From Roseomonas xinghualingensis (GTDB lineage: Bacteria; Pseudomonadota; Alphaproteobacteria; Acetobacterales; Acetobacteraceae): a DNA stretch of 16,856 bases. Numbering within the stretch: position 1 is the first letter of the stretch; each line of letters begins with the position of its first letter. Made by a program: the position numbers and the translations under genes. Of this stretch, positions 14,838 through 16,856 are shown in pieces. The stretch spans positions 1 to 16,856 of the forward strand of contig NZ_JAOXLP010000054.1 of the NCBI RefSeq assembly GCF_025791835.1. Direction: 5' to 3'. Under the pieces are notes generated by a model. That model ran no database searches. It saw only the letters and a list, made by a program, of their open reading frames with translations, and was not told where the DNA came from.

Positions 14838-16124
14838 GTGCCGGAAGAGCAGAGCCCGCTGCCGCTTCAGTTGCTTCATGAAACGCTTTCAACGTTCCTG
14901 GCTGACAATCCGAAGTCACCATTGGCGGAGATCAATTCTCCGAAGGAGTGTTTCGCCATCCAGACTCCATGGAGCGACAACTCCATGGTTATCGAGGTGG
15001 ATGGAGAAAACGGTGCTCTGCACGAAGCCTTGAATGCGGTTATATTACCAGCTCGGTACGCAGCCATCTGGCACAAGGACAAGCGTGAGTTCGAGATCAT
15101 CTGGACGGCATTTAAGGTGCCATCCGGGATCTCGGACGTCGCGGGTCGTCAGTTCACATTCCGATACGACAACATCGCATACAAATGCGAGTTCGGGCCT
15201 TCTAGTGAACGACTTCTGGTCATAGCATCATCCGTGATGCCGATTGGGCCATCAACAACCCAATATCGGAACTTATTCTCGTTCTCGACCTATTTGACCG
15301 GGAAGGAGAATGAAAATGCATCTCCGAGCACCCCATTCGGCGAGCCCTTGTCATTCTGGATCAGAGATATCCCGTGGGACTGGGACGACGACAGAATGCT
15401 CGACCTAGCCACTCATCTGAACTTTCATATGTATTATTACGATACCCGCACGCCGCAGATACTCATGTTCAACATGGGTCAAGAAGCAGTAATCAAACCT
15501 CAAAGCCGCTACAGGGAGGAAAAATTTCCAGCCATCATCAATGCAAGAACCATTGATGCACACGCATACTATTTTTGGGACGCCTCTCTCTCAGGAGATG
15601 TATCGCGACGCTTTATCTACAATTATCAGATCATTGAGTATGGAACATTTTACTTCACTGACGAGTCCGTAAAACGCTCAATGAGGAGGATACTTTCTGC
15701 GCCTTCTGCCTCCAGCAACGTCGAGAACACGATGCGTCTACTGATGGATGCCTTTGGTACCAGCAAGATGCAAGAGGCGCAGAAGATGGAAAATTTGCTT
15801 CGAAATATTGTGGACCCCGCGGTAATTTGGAGAGAAATCGAACAAAATATCAACTACTTCACGGCGCCAATACAGTTCGACGGCGGATATGAACTTGCGG
15901 CACTCATTAAGCCCAACTGGAAGGTTGACGACTTTTCTCATCAATGGCTTCCAACGTTTCCTAACACAATCCGAGGCATTCGGAACGCTCTGTCTCACGG
16001 AAGAGAACAGCGGCAGGTACAAGTTATTGCTCCCACCAAAAAGAATGCGCAGTATTTACTTCCTTGGATAGCACCGCTCTCGGTAATCGCCCGTGACGTG
16101 ATCCTCTACAGTGATCTCGGATGA
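14838..16124 (+). CDS. Protein of unknown family with C-terminal HEPN-type RX4H motif, candidate RNase/defence factor
   Basis: A protein of about 428 residues that I cannot assign to a named family. Its C-terminus has I-R-G-I-R-N-A-L-S-H-G-R-E, where R382 and H387 (codons at 15981 and 15996) form the RX4-6H motif of HEPN ribonucleases. A hydrophobic helix (L-L-P-W-I-A-P-L-S-V-I-A-R-D-V-I) follows, as in many HEPN domains. The first 330 residues show mixed alpha/beta character, many aromatics and no membrane segment or signal peptide. GTG at 14838 is chosen for AGGA at 14827-14830 with a 7-base spacer; ATG at 14799 is an alternative without a ribosome site. DNA is much AT-richer than its neighbours (26 of 60 G/C at 15481-15540 against 43 of 60 at 10141-10200), which points to transfer. 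It lies alone between phage remnants. A role in abortive infection is inference. Confidence 0.7.
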   Translation: MPEEQSPLPLQLLHETLSTFLADNPKSPLAEINSPKECFAIQTPWSDNSMVIEVDGENGALHEALNAVILPARYAAIWHKDKREFEIIWTAFKVPSGISDVAGRQFTFRYDNIAYKCEFGPSSERLLVIASSVMPIGPSTTQYRNLFSFSTYLTGKENENASPSTPFGEPLSFWIRDIPWDWDDDRMLDLATHLNFHMYYYDTRTPQILMFNMGQEAVIKPQSRYREEKFPAIINARTIDAHAYYFWDASLSGDVSRRFIYNYQIIEYGTFYFTDESVKRSMRRILSAPSASSNVENTMRLLMDAFGTSKMQEAQKMENLLRNIVDPAVIWREIEQNINYFTAPIQFDGGYELAALIKPNWKVDDFSHQWLPTFPNTIRGIRNALSHGREQRQVQVIAPTKKNAQYLLPWIAPLSVIARDVILYSDLG

Positions 16125-16241
16125 GTGATTGACGAACGCGCAGCAGATATGCAGTTTGACGGTTACGAAGTGAGCCGTTGGCCCCAACATGGGGTGATGG
16201 ACGCTCATGGTGGGAGAATCCTGATGTCGCCTGGTGGCTGA
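16125..16241 (+). CDS. Possible 38-residue small ORF after the HEPN-motif gene
   Basis: An open frame starts with GTG directly after the TGA of the upstream gene and stays in the same phase to a TGA at 16239-16241; an internal ATG at 16149 would give 30 residues. The product includes F-D-G-Y-E-V-S-R-W-P-Q-H-G. There is no clear ribosome site, so it could be chance, a coupled small protein, or a former extension of the HEPN-motif protein. A hairpin closes the unit at 16269-16297. Confidence 0.2.
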   Translation: MIDERAADMQFDGYEVSRWPQHGVMDAHGGRILMSPGG

Positions 16242-16268
16242 GTTCTCACTCAATCAACAGTTCAACCG

Positions 16269-16304
16269 AGGCGCCGCAGGTTGATCCCGTGGCGCCTTCT
16301 CTTT
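16269..16304 (+). terminator. Terminator-like hairpin after the HEPN-motif gene
   Basis: AGGCGCC (16269-16275) pairs with GGCGCCT (16291-16297) over a 15-base loop, followed by the T-rich TCTCTTT. It suits rightward transcripts ending after the AT-rich gene. Confidence 0.5.
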
Positions 16305-16440
16305 GAGTTCCGGCCTAATCACGACGGCAAGCTTTCCGCAGCCCCGCTGTTCCGCCCTAGCACCTCCAGCGGCCTTTGATACTGCGACTAACGGCCGTCC
16401 TAGCCGTTCAGCCTGCTGCCAGAAGCCACGTAGGCTTGGT
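16298..16440. other. Non-coding stretch between insert and phage-like gene
   Basis: No gene is supported here. An inverted repeat AACGGC (16390-16395) / GCCGTT (16403-16408) lies just after the stop of the leftward phage-like gene. It may be a weak hairpin of that gene, but no T-tract is present. The composition is intermediate between the insert and the GC-rich flank, so the right junction may fall in this interval. Confidence 0.4.
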
Positions 16441-16856
16441 TCAGACCCCCACCCGCTCCCCCGCCACAGCCTCCAGCGCGTTCCGCCAGTGGCCGGCCCA
16501 GGTGCCAGGGTGCGGTTTCCCCGGCCTCCAGTTCCGGACGTAGTACCCGTAGCCCTCCTCCGGCTGATCCACCCCCGGCAGCGCCTTCGGGTCGGTGAAC
16601 AGCAGCAGCCGGGCGAACACCGCCGCCAGGTCGTCGTTGAACTCCAGCGCCGGGTGGACCCCCTCAGGAGTGGCCGGCACCAGCAATGCCTGACAGGCGG
16701 CCAGGGCATGGGGGCGGCTCGCGGCATGACGCAGCACCCCGGCCACGCCCCCTCCCCGCTCGAATTGCCAGAGCCCCATGGCATGGGCGACGGGCACCTG
16801 CCGGCGGTGCCGGAACCCACTCTCCTGACCCGCGATCGCCAGCAGCAGCACGCGGG
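16441..16856 (-). CDS. Phage-type protein with lysozyme/transglycosylase-like features, partial
   Basis: The reading frame enters from beyond the right edge and ends at a TGA at 16441-16443; about 138 codons are visible. It has A-I-A-G-Q-E-S-G-F-R-H-R, A-M-G-L-W-Q-F-E-R-G-G-G-V, then L-A-A-V-F-A-R-L-L-L-F-T-D-P and Y-Y-V-R-N-W-R-P-G-K-P-H-P. The E-S-G plus G-L-W-Q-F-E pairing recalls lysozyme-like or lytic transglycosylase folds. This exact arrangement, with a late W-R-P-G-K-P, is one I associate with small conserved proteins in the structural module of alphaproteobacterial prophages. The role is not established. A GTG at 16849-16851 is possible, but the frame is open upstream of it. It ends in V-A-G-E-R-V-G-V, like the remnant at 14635. 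Confidence 0.65.
   Translation of the reverse strand, partial: RVLLLAIAGQESGFRHRRQVPVAHAMGLWQFERGGGVAGVLRHAASRPHALAACQALLVPATPEGVHPALEFNDDLAAVFARLLLFTDPKALPGVDQPEEGYGYYVRNWRPGKPHPGTWAGHWRNALEAVAGERVGV
16451..16466. repeat. 16-base direct repeat, right copy
   Basis: Identical to 14645-14660. It lies within the C-terminal codons of the phage-type gene. The distance between copies is 1806 bases, spanning the whole AT-richer insert. Confidence 0.6.

Noticed and set aside
16056..16253. A 65-codon frame on the - strand opposite the HEPN-motif 3' end, as a possible antitoxin
   Set aside because: It overlaps the conserved-looking C-terminus antisense, and no ribosome site or family feature supports it.
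16254..16820. A 188-codon - strand frame overlapping the phage-type gene
   Set aside because: It is an out-of-frame reading with Arg/Trp/Gly-rich composition; the frame at 16441 has the phage-type motifs.

Overview
The window looks like a chromosome segment of a high-GC alphaproteobacterium, most likely an Acetobacteraceae member close to Roseomonas. This rests on base composition, codon use and protein style (an OmpA with a Pro-Ala linker, the bfd-bfr pair, CydDC, a class III alcohol dehydrogenase). The genus is an inference; there is no rRNA gene to confirm it. I found no tRNA, rRNA, CRISPR array or complete insertion sequence.

Left part (1-3616, all + strand): the last codons of one ompA-like gene, then a complete second ompA-like gene. 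The two share a perfect 127-base 3' end that includes the terminator hairpin. A small DUF3253 protein follows, then a fused permease/ATPase ABC exporter of the SbmA/BacA/peroxisomal type.

Middle (3678-9836, all - strand, transcribed right to left): cydD-cydC (4-base overlap), recQ, bfd and bfr. CydDC exports thiols for cytochrome assembly, and Bfd and bacterioferritin store and release iron. The sequence before bfd carries overlapping TTGCGAA-type inverted repeats that could be an iron-regulator operator. The recQ terminator hairpin includes the recQ stop codon. No cydAB genes are in the window.

Next (9940-14312): a PuuE-like polysaccharide deacetylase family gene (+), convergent with a frmA-prpF pair (-) made of glutathione-dependent formaldehyde dehydrogenase and a PrpF-family isomerase. 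A divergent PaaI-type thioesterase (+) and a YciE/YciF ferritin-like stress protein (+) follow.

Right end (about 14410-16856): accessory DNA. Two phage-type fragments lie on the - strand: a 3' remnant of a truncated gene with its terminator, and a partial lysozyme-like/phage structural-module protein running off the window. Between them is a markedly AT-richer insert with one + strand gene of about 428 residues. Its C-terminus carries a HEPN-type RX4H motif (R-N-A-L-S-H). This lone gene, set inside phage remnants and followed by a hairpin, is the best candidate in the window for an undescribed defence or abortive-infection factor.
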